This document shows, piece by piece, positions 32,125-39,948 of a stretch of 64,000 nucleotides of DNA. Positions within the stretch are counted from its first letter, which is position 1. Every line of letters begins with the position of its first letter. The notes beneath the pieces are model-generated. The model ran no database searches. It had not been told where the DNA came from and saw only the letters and a list, made by a program, of their open reading frames with translations. Origin of the DNA: Prevotella sp. UBA6994 (GTDB lineage: Bacteria; Bacteroidota; Bacteroidia; Bacteroidales; Bacteroidaceae); assembly GCA_002449845.1 (NCBI GenBank), contig DJXW01000037.1, forward strand, positions 128,750-192,749, given 5' to 3'. The position numbers and the translations under genes were made by a program.

Positions 32125-34101
32125 ATGACAAATCGTATCATATCCATATTGGCTGTCGTGCTGACCATATCTCATGGGGGATATGCGCAGACAGATTCTA
32201 TTGTAAGCAAAGTGCATACGATAGATGAGGTGGAGGTGCGTTCACGTCAAGTGAATGACAATGTCTTGGCTGTCACTCCCACCCAAGTGATGAGGCAAGA
32301 GCAACTCACATCGTTGGGAATTGTCTCGTTGGCTGATGCCGTGAAAAAATTTGCTGGTACGAGTGTGCGCGACTATGGTGGCATTGGTGGATTGAAGACG
32401 GTGTCGGTGAGAAACTTGGGGGCTCATCATACCTTAGTGAGTTATGATGGGATAGCCGTGGGCAATGCACAGGCTGGTCAAGTGGATATCAGCAGGTACA
32501 CCACGGAGAACCTCTCACAATTGTCGTTATCTATTGGTCAGGTAGATGACATCATGCAGAGCGCAAGGCATTATGCTTCGGCTGGAGTGTTGTCAATACA
32601 AACGCAAAGTCCCACCTTGGACCAACGTTCTTATTCCGTTCATGCTTCTTTGCGAGGTGGCTCCTTCGGTTGGGTTAACCCTTCGGTTTCATATTGGCAG
32701 AAGTTGGGGAGTGAGACATCACTTGCCAGTCATTTGTCATATATGCGTGCGGATGGTGTCTATCCCTTTACGTTGAAAAATGGGTATCTGAAAACACGGG
32801 AGAAACGATATAATTCTGATGTAGAGAGTGTGCAGGGAGAAGTGAACCTGTATCACACCTTCCGTGACCAGAGTGAGTTGCAAGCCAAGGCTGCCTATTA
32901 CCAATCAGAACAGGGATTGCCAGGCGTTGTCATCTTGTACAATACCGATGCCAAAGAGAGATTATGGAACAAGAATTTCTTTGCGCAAGCAGAATACAAA
33001 CGCAGGTTTGCAGAGCGTTGGGAACTGCGAACACGATTGAAATACAACTATGCGTGGGATCGGTATGAAGACGTGAACTTGAAATACGAAGGAGGCAAAC
33101 AGACTGACATCAATCGCCAACAAGAGTATTATGCCTCGGCTACATTGGGATGGAAACTGACAAGTCACTGGACACTCGCCTTGGCGGAAGACATCGTGGT
33201 AAATAAGTTGCACAACAACTTTGAAATGGGGATGCAACCCGTCAGATTCACGTCGCTTACAGCATTGTCTTTTCGATATAGCGGAGAAAGACTTACGGCA
33301 AATGGCTACGTGTTGGGAACAGTGACAAAAGAACACGTAAAAAAGGGGAATGCTCCCGATGACAGAAGTAGATTGTCGCCAACTTTGTCGTTGTCTTATC
33401 GTTTGTTGAATGATGAGTCGTTGTTTGTCAGACTCATGGCGAAAAGCACGTTCCGATTGCCCTCCTTCAATGATTTGTATTACCAACGGTTGGGCAATAA
33501 CCAGTTGCGCCCAGAGAAGGCGATGGAATACAATGTGGGACTGACATGGGAACATCCTTTCTCTTCTTCCTTCCGCATTTACGTGACGGTGGATGCGTAT
33601 TATAACCATGTGAAAGACAAAATAGTGGCGTTTCCTTCTACATACGTGTGGAAGATGGTGAACTACGGGAAGGTTGACATTAAGGGATTAGGCTTTACCA
33701 TCGGTTCTGATTTACCTATCCTTCCCAAAGTGAATGCCCAGATACTTGCCTCATATACGTTGCAGGAGGCATTGGATAAATCGGGAAACAACGAGCAGAT
33801 TCCTTATACGCCCAAGCACAGTGGGAATGTATCTGTCATTCTTAAAACCCCTTGGGCAAACGTGGGTTATAGCGTGATGGGATGTGGCGAACGCTATTCC
33901 AACAATATCCATACGGATGAATATCGTCTGCATGCCTATTGGGAACATACCCTGACGTTGTCGAGAGAAATAAAGTTGCGTCATTGCATTTTCATGTTGA
34001 CAGCCAGCATTGTCAACTTAACCGATGAGCAATATGAAGTAGTGAGATACTATCCCATGCCAGGTAGAAACTGGAGAGTAGGAGTGGTAGTGAAACTATA
34101 G
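32125..34101 (+). CDS. btuB: TonB-dependent cobalamin receptor
   Basis: This is a 658-residue outer-membrane receptor with a signal peptide (1-21), a TonB-box region, a plug domain (about 45-160, SLADAVKKFAGTSVRDYGGIGGLKTVSVRNLGAHHTLVSYDGI) and a 22-strand barrel ending in a typical terminal strand (GRNWRVGVVVKL). The preceding B12 riboswitch and the BtuG-like lipoprotein downstream identify its substrate as cobalamin or a related corrinoid. It is the transport half of a surface-capture system, energised by TonB-ExbBD encoded elsewhere. Confidence 0.9.
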   Translation: MTNRIISILAVVLTISHGGYAQTDSIVSKVHTIDEVEVRSRQVNDNVLAVTPTQVMRQEQLTSLGIVSLADAVKKFAGTSVRDYGGIGGLKTVSVRNLGAHHTLVSYDGIAVGNAQAGQVDISRYTTENLSQLSLSIGQVDDIMQSARHYASAGVLSIQTQSPTLDQRSYSVHASLRGGSFGWVNPSVSYWQKLGSETSLASHLSYMRADGVYPFTLKNGYLKTREKRYNSDVESVQGEVNLYHTFRDQSELQAKAAYYQSEQGLPGVVILYNTDAKERLWNKNFFAQAEYKRRFAERWELRTRLKYNYAWDRYEDVNLKYEGGKQTDINRQQEYYASATLGWKLTSHWTLALAEDIVVNKLHNNFEMGMQPVRFTSLTALSFRYSGERLTANGYVLGTVTKEHVKKGNAPDDRSRLSPTLSLSYRLLNDESLFVRLMAKSTFRLPSFNDLYYQRLGNNQLRPEKAMEYNVGLTWEHPFSSSFRIYVTVDAYYNHVKDKIVAFPSTYVWKMVNYGKVDIKGLGFTIGSDLPILPKVNAQILASYTLQEALDKSGNNEQIPYTPKHSGNVSVILKTPWANVGYSVMGCGERYSNNIHTDEYRLHAYWEHTLTLSREIKLRHCIFMLTASIVNLTDEQYEVVRYYPMPGRNWRVGVVVKL

Positions 34102-34135
34102 TTTTTGGAACGATTTTTCTTAATAATAATACATC

Positions 34136-35257
34136 ATGTTAAAATTAAAAAGTATTTTTTTAGCTGCCTTGTGCGGCTTAATGTTAACGGCGGGTTTTAC
34201 CTCATGTAGTAATGATGATGATGACTCGTCATGGAATGAAGGGGCAAAAGTAATGTTGCCCAAATATCGTGGTTTCGTATTGACAGAAGGAGCAATGGGA
34301 AGCAACAATTCTCATTTGTTCTTTGTTGACCCATCGCAAGACACTACCTATGTGAACGATATCTATACGGCACAGAATGGTACGAAATTGGGCGATACTG
34401 CCAACGACATGATAACGTATGACGGTGATATCTATATCGTTGTCAATATGTCTAAGGTGTTGCTTCGATTGAGTGGCTCTGGTGTAGAGAAGGCTCGTTA
34501 TACTCAATTTGAAACATTGGGAGAGCCACGTTACTTGGTTGCCCACGACGGTAAAATCTATGTCACTTGTTATGGTGGATTTGTGGCTCGATTTGATGCC
34601 AAGACATTGGCATTCGAGAAAAGCGTGAAGGTTGACGCCAATCCAGAGGAAATTATTTGTTATGAAAACAAGTTGTATTGCGTAAACTCTGGTTGGGGAA
34701 CAGGAAAGACCATCTCGGCTATTGATGTCAATACGTTTGAGAAAGCTGAAGCCATCGAGACATTGACCAATCCCGTAGGCATTCAGGAAGCCAATGGACA
34801 TATCTATGTGCTTACCAATGGTACTTATAACTATACCACCTATTCGTATGATGAAATGCCTTGTTGCGCTGTCTTTGACCCAGTGACCAAAAAGACTACC
34901 AAGATTGGCGACGCTACGCGCATGATGGCAATCGGGGATAATCTCTATTATGTTAATTCAGTTTCGGCTGATTGGGTAAACTATACCACCACATTCTATC
35001 AATATTCTGCCAATACTCCTATGTCAGTCAACACCCCAAAAACATCATCTTGGACATTGAATAATATGCCAAAGGTGTTGGAAACGTCTATCGTGTATAT
35101 GATGGTTCGCAACCCATACGATGGAAGTATCTACTTGGGAACGACTGATTATCGTAACAACGGAACGGTTTATCATTTTGATTCCAACTTTAAATATCTG
35201 AACAAGAATTTCTCGGCAGGTGGAATCAATCCTAATTCAATGGTGTTCTTGAAATGA
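34136..35257 (+). CDS. btuG: BtuG-like surface lipoprotein (DUF5074, beta-propeller)
   Basis: This is a 373-residue lipoprotein with a signal peptide and lipobox (Cys24 in GFTSCSNDDDD). The acidic residues after the Cys fit the Bacteroidetes surface-export signal. The rest consists of seven repeated beta-propeller blades (for example MITYDGDIYIVVNMSKVLLRL, YLVAHDGKIYVTCYGGFVARFDAKTLA, ICYENKLYCVNSGWG). In Bacteroides, BtuG lipoproteins of this size bind cobalamin very tightly and sit on BtuB as a lid. The 34-nt spacing after btuB and the shared riboswitch support the same role here. Confidence 0.82.
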   Translation: MLKLKSIFLAALCGLMLTAGFTSCSNDDDDSSWNEGAKVMLPKYRGFVLTEGAMGSNNSHLFFVDPSQDTTYVNDIYTAQNGTKLGDTANDMITYDGDIYIVVNMSKVLLRLSGSGVEKARYTQFETLGEPRYLVAHDGKIYVTCYGGFVARFDAKTLAFEKSVKVDANPEEIICYENKLYCVNSGWGTGKTISAIDVNTFEKAEAIETLTNPVGIQEANGHIYVLTNGTYNYTTYSYDEMPCCAVFDPVTKKTTKIGDATRMMAIGDNLYYVNSVSADWVNYTTTFYQYSANTPMSVNTPKTSSWTLNNMPKVLETSIVYMMVRNPYDGSIYLGTTDYRNNGTVYHFDSNFKYLNKNFSAGGINPNSMVFLK

Positions 35258-35400
35258 AGAAACTTTAAAATGAAGAATCTTTAAAATGAAGAATGATGAA
35301 TCGTTTGGTTGTGAACAAGCACCATGATAACTAAGGAATGAACTTTATCCAATTGCGGAAGCCGATTCTTCATTCTTCATTCATCATTCTTCATTTAAAA
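35255..35400. repeat. Inverted AATGAAGAAT simple-repeat patch
   Basis: After btuG come copies of TTTAAAATGAAGAAT; before the next gene's end come the complements (ATTCTTCATTCTTCATTC). Positions 35284-35301 pair with 35379-35397 almost perfectly. The patch lies between convergent genes and could work as a bidirectional transcription stop, but there is no compact G+C stem. Confidence 0.7.
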
Positions 35401-36695
35401 CAAATGGGATAGGCAACAACCAATTCCGTGAAGTCGGCTTTGGTTAGGTGAGCATTGATGTTGAATCCGATGGAAAGGTTGTTTAATTTGGGAAATGAGT
35501 ATTGAACGCCTATTCGTTCGTAATATGGTTTTTCTACTTCTTTTGCGTGATGTCCCATCTCACGATAGAGATAATATCCTAAAGCCATTGCCACGGACAG
35601 GTTGCGATAATACACCTGATGTTTCAACGATAATCCTAAGGAAACAGGACTGTGCTTGATGTCTCTGCCAGCCTTCTTGTCAATGTCTTCCACGTGAGAG
35701 GCATACGTACCGTAGTAAAAATCGGCTCCAATACCCGATGCCCAACGTCTCGCATATCTGTACATGATGTCTGCATGAGCAGAATATGCCATATAAAACT
35801 TAAATTTCTCCGTGCGATAGTCCGCTGAGTCAGGATGGGTTTGGAATTGAGTGATTTGCCAATCTTCCAAAAGTGTCTTTCCTCCAATGCCCAATGTGAT
35901 ATTGGTAAACCAATAGGGCTTGAAGTATTTCTGAATGCGATTGGTGGCACGATTCTCCACCTTATTATAATAAGGCATATACTTCACTCCTACGATGGGC
36001 GATATGAAATTAGCTCCCTTATTGGGACGAGCCAATGCTCCGTTGCTATGGTGGAAAAACTCTACACCACCCATCAATCCCCAGTTGGGGGCAATGCGGT
36101 AAGTGGCATGAAGACCCGCGATAAAATAAATGTTGATATGAGAACCGATAATCTCATCATCAATATTGTCGGTCTTGTTGTATGCTTTGCTGCAATAACC
36201 AATACCTGTACCGAGCGAATAATCAAACATCCAAGAACGATTGCGATAAAAAGGGCGGGTAAAAGTTGCGTATAAGGTCAAGGCATTTCCCAGTTTCGAA
36301 TCATAGTTTACCTCTTCAGCCCATCCCCAGTCTGGGTCTGGTGTACGGTGCATTTTCACGTCGTTGACATGGTATCTTAGGCCTACAGAAAGGTTGGGAT
36401 AGTTATAATCACTATCGTATGCGTTGCTGTCGGAGGGTAGGGCAGAGTGGTTGATTTCGGCACTGAAGGTATAAGAGAAACTTGGCTTGACAAATTTTTT
36501 CGTGTATTTGTCGATGTTGATGTACTTTCCTGAGCCAATGCTCAACTGAAAGCCATAGTGGTGGGTGGAATCTTTGCTTTCGGCAAAAGAATGGTTCTTT
36601 CCAACAAAGAATAACAAGAAAACCAATAATACATGAAGAATGGAGATTTGGCTCACACACGTCATTCGAGTGAATGCAAAATCTCCATTCTTCAT
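35391..36695 (-). CDS. PagL-like lipid A 3-O-deacylase / acyloxyacyl hydrolase family protein
   Basis: This 434-residue protein has an N-terminal hydrophobic export signal (ILHVLLVFLLFFVGKNHSFA) and outer-membrane beta-barrel strands. The segment GVEFFHHSNGALARPNKGAN contains the His-Ser pair and Asn expected for the PagL/acyloxyacyl hydrolase active site. It is much longer than PagL (about 170 residues); the C-terminal half looks like a second barrel section (SLGLSLKHQVYYRNLSVAMALGYY). If active it would trim an acyl chain from lipid A. The start could also be at Met11. It follows pheS by 18 nt on the same strand and may be co-transcribed. Confidence 0.68.
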   Translation of the reverse strand: MKNGDFAFTRMTCVSQISILHVLLVFLLFFVGKNHSFAESKDSTHHYGFQLSIGSGKYINIDKYTKKFVKPSFSYTFSAEINHSALPSDSNAYDSDYNYPNLSVGLRYHVNDVKMHRTPDPDWGWAEEVNYDSKLGNALTLYATFTRPFYRNRSWMFDYSLGTGIGYCSKAYNKTDNIDDEIIGSHINIYFIAGLHATYRIAPNWGLMGGVEFFHHSNGALARPNKGANFISPIVGVKYMPYYNKVENRATNRIQKYFKPYWFTNITLGIGGKTLLEDWQITQFQTHPDSADYRTEKFKFYMAYSAHADIMYRYARRWASGIGADFYYGTYASHVEDIDKKAGRDIKHSPVSLGLSLKHQVYYRNLSVAMALGYYLYREMGHHAKEVEKPYYERIGVQYSFPKLNNLSIGFNINAHLTKADFTELVVAYPICFK

Positions 36696-36713
36696 GTTGA
36701 TGATATTTCAGTC

Positions 36714-37751
36714 TTAATATGCTGACTCAAATTCGTGGAGGAATCTCGTGTCGTTCTCTGAGAACATACGAAGGTCGGCAACACGATATTTCAGGTTGGT
36801 AATGCGCTCTACACCCATACCAAATGCGTATCCTGTATATACAGAACTGTCTATGCCACATGCTTCAAGCACATTGGGGTCAACCATTCCGCAACCGAGA
36901 ATCTCCAACCATCCTTCACCTTTACAAAGGCTACAACCCTTACCGCCGCAAATGGTACAGCTTACATCCATCTCAGCAGATGGCTCGGTGAAGGGGAAGT
37001 AACTTGGACGGAGGCGAATCTTCGTTTCTGGTCCAAACATCTCACGGGCAAATGACAACAACACTTGCTTGAGGTCGGTAAAGCTCACGTTCTTGTCGAT
37101 ATACAATCCTTCTACCTGATGGAAGAAGCAATGGGCGCGAGCGGAAATAGCCTCATTACGATAAACACGACCAGGACAAATCACGCGGATAGGCGGTTGG
37201 TGTGTCTCCATGTAATGAGCTTGGTCGTTAGACGTATGAGAACGAAGAATGACGTTCTTGGCTACATCGTTGGGATTGGTCTCGATGAAGAACGTATCTT
37301 GCATGTCGCGGGCGGGATGGTCAGCGGCAAAGTTCAACTTAGTGAATACGTGTAAGTCGTCATCAATTTCGGGACCTTCAGCCAATGTGAAGCCCATGCG
37401 CTGGAATATGTCGATGATTTCGTTCTTCACGATAGTCAACGGATGGCGTGTTCCCAACTTCACCGGATAAGCCGTTCGGGTGAGGTCAATGTCATCATTA
37501 TCGTTTTCTTGTGTCTCGCACTGCTCTTTCAGTTGGTTGATGCGAGAAATGGTGAGTTGCTTCAGCTCGTTAATCTTGATACCTACGGTCTTTTTCTCAT
37601 CGGCTGCCACGTTGCGGAAGTCTGCCATGAGCGCATTAATCTCACCTTTCTTACTCAAAAATCTCAATCTTAACTGTTCAATCTCATCTGCATTCTTTGC
37701 CGAGAGATTGCTCACTTCTTTCAGAAGTTCGTCTATCTTATCTAAAATCAT
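36714..37751 (-). CDS. pheS: Phenylalanine-tRNA ligase, alpha subunit
   Basis: This 345-residue catalytic subunit attaches Phe to tRNA-Phe together with PheT, which is not in the window. It has an N-terminal coiled coil (MILDKIDELLKEVSNLSA), class II motifs including MGFTLAEGPEIDDDLHVF, motif 2 RVYRNEAISARAHCFFHQVEGLYID, and the Phe-pocket and motif 3 region GWLEILGCGMVDPNVL, AFGMGVERI. A CxxC pair (CTICGGKGCSLCKGEG) is a variable insert. I start at 37751 because the upstream in-frame ATG (37799) lies beyond the probable transcription start. Confidence 0.96.
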   Translation of the reverse strand: MILDKIDELLKEVSNLSAKNADEIEQLRLRFLSKKGEINALMADFRNVAADEKKTVGIKINELKQLTISRINQLKEQCETQENDNDDIDLTRTAYPVKLGTRHPLTIVKNEIIDIFQRMGFTLAEGPEIDDDLHVFTKLNFAADHPARDMQDTFFIETNPNDVAKNVILRSHTSNDQAHYMETHQPPIRVICPGRVYRNEAISARAHCFFHQVEGLYIDKNVSFTDLKQVLLSFAREMFGPETKIRLRPSYFPFTEPSAEMDVSCTICGGKGCSLCKGEGWLEILGCGMVDPNVLEACGIDSSVYTGYAFGMGVERITNLKYRVADLRMFSENDTRFLHEFESAY

Positions 37752-37776
37752 ACGTTGTAATTTCCAAAATTCTGTG

Positions 37777-37784
37777 CAAAGGTA
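37777..37784 (-). promoter_or_regulatory. Putative -7 box of pheS
   Basis: TACCTTTG on the minus strand, 26 nt upstream of the preferred pheS start. It supports that start over the more distal ATG. Confidence 0.55.
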
Positions 37785-37922
37785 ACAATTTTCATGCAAA
37801 AAGAAAAAAATATCCCCTACAAACTTAGGGAAAAGATGATTTATTCACAGAATAATGGATAAATCATTGTCGGTATGATAAGTAAAAGGGAAGGATGTGG
37901 TGTTATTTTCACGGAAAATGTG

Positions 37923-37930
37923 TAACTTTG
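37923..37930 (+). promoter_or_regulatory. Putative -7 box of the ABC transporter operon
   Basis: TAACTTTG followed by C, 20-32 nt before the two candidate start codons of the ATPase gene. Confidence 0.55.
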
Positions 37931-37949
37931 CGCCCAAATTAATAATATT

Positions 37950-38606
37950 GTGTCTGATTCTATGGAGTCAATCAACTTTTGTTCCGTATGCCCGCAGGTA
38001 TTCATTCATCGTGAAGACTTGGATTCTGAGCTATGGAAGCAAAATGTAGAGTTTAAGAAAGGAAATACTTACCTTGTCGAGGCAGATAGCGGACAAGGTA
38101 AGAGCACGTTTTGTAGTTATGTATTGGGATATAGACATGATTATCAAGGTGTAATCAAGTTTGACCAACAAGATGTAAAAACGTTCAAGGTGAAAGATTG
38201 GACGAATATTCGTTTGAGTCATGTAAGTTGTCTTTTTCAAGACCTATGCCTGTTTCCAGAGTTAACGGCTTTCGAGAACGTGGAAATCAAGAATCGCCTG
38301 ACGAATCATAAAAGCAAGGGTGAGATTCTTCAATGGTTTAAAATGATGGGAATAGCTGATAAGGTTGATACTCAGATTGGGTTGATGTCGTTCGGACAAC
38401 AGCAACGTGTGGCGATGATGCGGGCATTGGTGCAGCCTTTCGACTTTATCATTGCGGACGAACCAATCAGTCATCTCGACGACAACAACTCTCATATCAT
38501 GGGCAAAGTGATGATGGAAGAAGTGGGCAGACAAGGAGCCGGCGTGATTGTCACGAGCATTGGCAAGCGTATGGATTTGCAATACGATTACACGATAAGA
38601 TTGTAG
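37950..38606 (+). CDS. ABC transporter ATP-binding protein (LolD/FtsE/MacB-like)
   Basis: This 218-residue ATPase has Walker A ADSGQGKST (about 45-53) and a Q-loop (LSHVSCLFQDLCLFPELTAFENV). The signature MSFGQQQRVAMMRAL deviates slightly from LSGGQ, and Walker B with the catalytic Glu is FIIADEPISHLDD. The H-loop, normally a His, reads VIVTSIGK, so the switch His appears to be missing. The start is either GTG 37950 or ATG 37962, the latter giving 214 residues. It lies 36 nt upstream of an FtsX-like permease gene and probably forms a transporter or mechanotransmission complex with it. Substrate unknown. Confidence 0.82.
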   Translation: MSDSMESINFCSVCPQVFIHREDLDSELWKQNVEFKKGNTYLVEADSGQGKSTFCSYVLGYRHDYQGVIKFDQQDVKTFKVKDWTNIRLSHVSCLFQDLCLFPELTAFENVEIKNRLTNHKSKGEILQWFKMMGIADKVDTQIGLMSFGQQQRVAMMRALVQPFDFIIADEPISHLDDNNSHIMGKVMMEEVGRQGAGVIVTSIGKRMDLQYDYTIRL

Positions 38607-38642
38607 CTTTCAATCAAGCACAAGTTTAAACAAATAGAAAAT

Positions 38643-39851
38643 ATGAATTTAGTTTGGAAGTTACTCCGCAAGCATATTAGTTTACCGCAATTCATTGGTT
38701 TCTTTTTTGCCAATTTGTTTGGTATGTTTATCGTATTGCTCGGTATTCAGTTTTATCACGACATCGTACCAGTGCTTTCTGCGGAAGATAGTTTCATGAA
38801 ATCTGATTTCGTGATAGTCAGCAAGAAGATTGGAACGGCAAACACGATAAGCGGAAGGACTAACTCATTCTCTAATGAAGAGCTGCAAGATATTGAAAGT
38901 CAGAAATTTGTTAATAAGCTTGGAGTCTTTACATCTACCAATTATAAGGCTGAGGCTTATATGGGTATCAATGGCTCAAGGTTGTTTAATTCTGAACTGT
39001 TCTTTGAGAGTGTTCCTGATGATTTCATAGATGTTCCCCTTGACGAATGGAAGTACCAAGAGGGTTCGCATGAGGTTCCCATTATCTTGCCACGTACCTA
39101 TATCAGTATGTACAACTTTGGGTTTGCGCAAAACAAACAGTTGCCCAAAATCAGCGAGGGATTGATGGGAATGATAGACATTGACATCTTTATCCGTGGC
39201 AATGGCGCAAACGAGACGTTGAAAGGAAGGGTGATAGGACTCTCCAACCGACTGAACTCCGTCTTGGTTCCGCAGACATTCATGGATTGGAGCAACCGTC
39301 GGTTTGCCGCCAACGAATCCAATGCTCCCACACGCATTATCATGGAGTTTGCCAATCCAGCCGATGAGAATATTGCCACTTATTTTGAGGAGAACGGTTA
39401 TGAGATAGACAATGGCAATCTCAATACCGAAAAGACCATGTATTTCCTAAAGACGATGGTGATGTTGGTATTGATTGTGGGATTGGTTATTTCTGCATTA
39501 AGTTTTTACATTTTATTGCTCAGCATCTACTTGCTGGTACAGAAAAATTCCACCAAGTTGAAGAACCTCATGTTGATGGGTTACACGCCCCAGCAAGTAG
39601 GCAGACCATACCAGTTGTTAACCCTCATTTTGAGCTTCCTTGTGTTGCTGATAGCTTGGGGTATGCTTTGGCAGGTGCGATCATACTATTTAGACGTCTT
39701 AGAGACTATGTTTACAGATGCTAAAGATAGTACTTTCAAACCGGCTGTCTTAGTGGGGCTTTTGCTGTTTGTTATTGTCTCATTATTAAATTATGGTGTC
39801 ATTTTGCGTAAAATGTTGCGAATTTGGCATTTAAAAACAGATAACGAGTAA
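38643..39851 (+). CDS. FtsX/LolE-type ABC transporter permease
   Basis: This 402-residue protein has one N-terminal membrane helix (about 17-40), a periplasmic domain of about 225 residues, and three C-terminal helices (about 268-298, 322-345 and 368-392). That is the topology of FtsX/MacB/LolCE permeases. The segment KNLMLMGYTPQQVGRPYQL between helices 2 and 3 is the usual coupling region. It is paired with the ATPase just upstream. A lipoprotein-release or cell-wall-signalling role is possible, but nothing in the sequence fixes it. Confidence 0.8.
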   Translation: MNLVWKLLRKHISLPQFIGFFFANLFGMFIVLLGIQFYHDIVPVLSAEDSFMKSDFVIVSKKIGTANTISGRTNSFSNEELQDIESQKFVNKLGVFTSTNYKAEAYMGINGSRLFNSELFFESVPDDFIDVPLDEWKYQEGSHEVPIILPRTYISMYNFGFAQNKQLPKISEGLMGMIDIDIFIRGNGANETLKGRVIGLSNRLNSVLVPQTFMDWSNRRFAANESNAPTRIIMEFANPADENIATYFEENGYEIDNGNLNTEKTMYFLKTMVMLVLIVGLVISALSFYILLLSIYLLVQKNSTKLKNLMLMGYTPQQVGRPYQLLTLILSFLVLLIAWGMLWQVRSYYLDVLETMFTDAKDSTFKPAVLVGLLLFVIVSLLNYGVILRKMLRIWHLKTDNE

Positions 39852-39891
39852 AATTTTTACCTTTTTGTGGTATTATTATGTTTTTTTTACC

Positions 39892-39899
39892 TAATTTTG
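39892..39899 (+). promoter_or_regulatory. Putative -7 box of the TonB receptor-OmpA gene
   Basis: TAATTTTG followed by C, 50 nt before the ATG. The region just upstream is T-rich without an obvious -33 box. Confidence 0.5.
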
Positions 39900-39948
39900 C
39901 AACCTGAAAGATAACGTATTTATTTTATTAATCAATTTTATAAAAATC

